The translations under genes were made by a program, and so were the position numbers. From the NCBI GenBank assembly GCA_023387585.1, contig JAEWHZ010000349.1, positions 1-5,504 of the forward strand: a stretch of 5,504 nucleotides of DNA. The letters are read 5' to 3'. The stretch's first letter is position 1, and each line of letters opens with the position of its first letter. Origin of the DNA: Pseudomonadota bacterium. Lineage in GTDB: Bacteria > Pseudomonadota > Alphaproteobacteria > Rhizobiales > Devosiaceae. Shown piece by piece: positions 4,898 to 5,504 of the stretch. The notes beneath the pieces were generated by a model. That model was not told the DNA's origin, searched no databases, and was given only the letters and a program-made list of their open reading frames with translations.

Positions 4898-5504
4898 GTG
4901 GCGGCAAAACGCTTCGTGGCGGTAGGCGAATGCATGCTCGAAATGTCGGGCGGATCGGACGGGCAATACCGGCTGGGCTATGCCGGGGACACGCTCAACA
5001 CGTCCTGGTATGCCCGGGCGCTGCTGGGCGAGGACTGGCAGGTCGACTACCGCACCGCGCTCGGCATCGACCGCTATTCCGACGAGATGCGGCGCTTTCT
5101 CGAACAGAACGGCATCGGCACGGCGCATATCGCCACCATTCCGGACAGGCGGCCGGGGCTCTACCTGATCCATCAGGAAAAGGGTGACCGGCATTTCACC
5201 TATTGGCGCGACACCTCGGCGGCGAAGCTCCTGGCCGACGACCGCGAGGCGCTCGACAAGGCGTTCGAGGGCGCATCGCTGATCTATTTCTCCGGCATCA
5301 CCATGGCCATCTTGGCGCCGCGCGCCCGCGGCCGGCTGCTGGCATCCATCGTTTCGGCCCGCGACAAGGGTGCGCGAGTGGCGTTCGACCCCAATCTGCG
5401 CCCGACGCTGTGGACCAGCCAGCGGGTGATGGCCTCGGTGCTGACGGCGGCGGCGACCATCGCCGACGTGGTGCTGGCCACCCATTCCGACGAGGCGCCG
5501 GTGT
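4898..5504 (+). CDS. kdgK: 2-keto-3-deoxygluconate kinase, PfkB family (3' end outside window)
   Basis: Phosphorylates 2-keto-3-deoxygluconate with ATP to give KDPG, which an aldolase then splits in the Entner-Doudoroff route. 202 codons of a usual 300 or so are visible. The start GTG yields AAKRFVAVGECMLEMS (2-17), the usual KdgK N-terminus. The sugar-binding GYAGDTLNTSWYAR (27-40) is the family's GGDxxN region with Gly-Tyr-Ala-Gly in place of a double glycine. Further blocks are GIDRYSDEMRRFLEQNGI (56-73), RPGLYLI (85-91), DRHFTYWRDTSAA (97-109), which is typical of KdgK, and FDPNLRPTLW (163-172). The catalytic GAGD motif and ATP site would lie beyond the right edge and cannot be checked. 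It is divergent from the uxuB-like gene across 207 bp, and the two serve the same hexuronate pathway. Another PfkB sugar kinase is possible, but the YWR and FDPNLRP blocks favour KDG. Confidence 0.88.
   Translation, partial: MAAKRFVAVGECMLEMSGGSDGQYRLGYAGDTLNTSWYARALLGEDWQVDYRTALGIDRYSDEMRRFLEQNGIGTAHIATIPDRRPGLYLIHQEKGDRHFTYWRDTSAAKLLADDREALDKAFEGASLIYFSGITMAILAPRARGRLLASIVSARDKGARVAFDPNLRPTLWTSQRVMASVLTAAATIADVVLATHSDEAPV

Noticed and set aside
4691..5485. Upstream extension of the uxuB-like frame to 753 residues
   Set aside because: The frame stays open only because it lies opposite kdgK in GC-rich DNA. The family starts near 4690, where a good GAGGAA ribosome site is present.

Overview
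The window is a GC-rich stretch from a proteobacterium, most probably an alphaproteobacterium. The reasons are the strong G/C bias at third codon positions, the phoR-pstS gene order, and the resemblance of the PPK2 and PhoR proteins to alphaproteobacterial forms as I remember them. Genus cannot be fixed from the sequence. No RNA gene, mobile element, CRISPR array or origin is visible.

Left half, phosphate. On the minus strand a PhoR-type sensor histidine kinase (ATG at 2197, stop at 1037) is followed by PstS, the periplasmic phosphate-binding protein (ATG at 842, running off the left edge). This is the start of a phoR-pst cluster that would be expected to continue into pstCAB-phoU-phoB outside the window. 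The 194-bp gap before pstS holds three in-register 11-bp units matching the Pho box (961-993). Divergent from phoR is a class I-like polyphosphate kinase 2 gene (2299-3162, plus strand). The 101-bp phoR/ppk2 interval carries a second, two-unit Pho-box-like element (2256-2277) oriented toward phoR. Sensor, uptake and polyphosphate metabolism therefore sit side by side, probably under shared PhoB control.

Right half, sugar acids. A polyol dehydrogenase-family gene that most resembles fructuronate reductase (UxuB; ATG at 4690, stop at 3224, minus strand) converges on ppk2. The 61-bp gap between them holds nested hairpins that may serve as a shared transcription end. Divergent from uxuB is a PfkB-family sugar kinase that reads as 2-keto-3-deoxygluconate kinase (GTG at 4898, cut by the right edge). 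UxuB makes mannonate from fructuronate, a dehydratase (UxuA, not in the window) makes 2-keto-3-deoxygluconate, and KdgK phosphorylates it. The pair therefore points to a hexuronate catabolic locus. Their 207-bp shared region holds a 10-bp inverted repeat (4738-4781) overlapping a candidate promoter, as expected for a regulator-controlled divergent operon.

All five genes belong to known families. The points that merit a second look are regulatory (both Pho boxes and the uxuB/kdgK operator) and the absence of membrane segments in PhoR.
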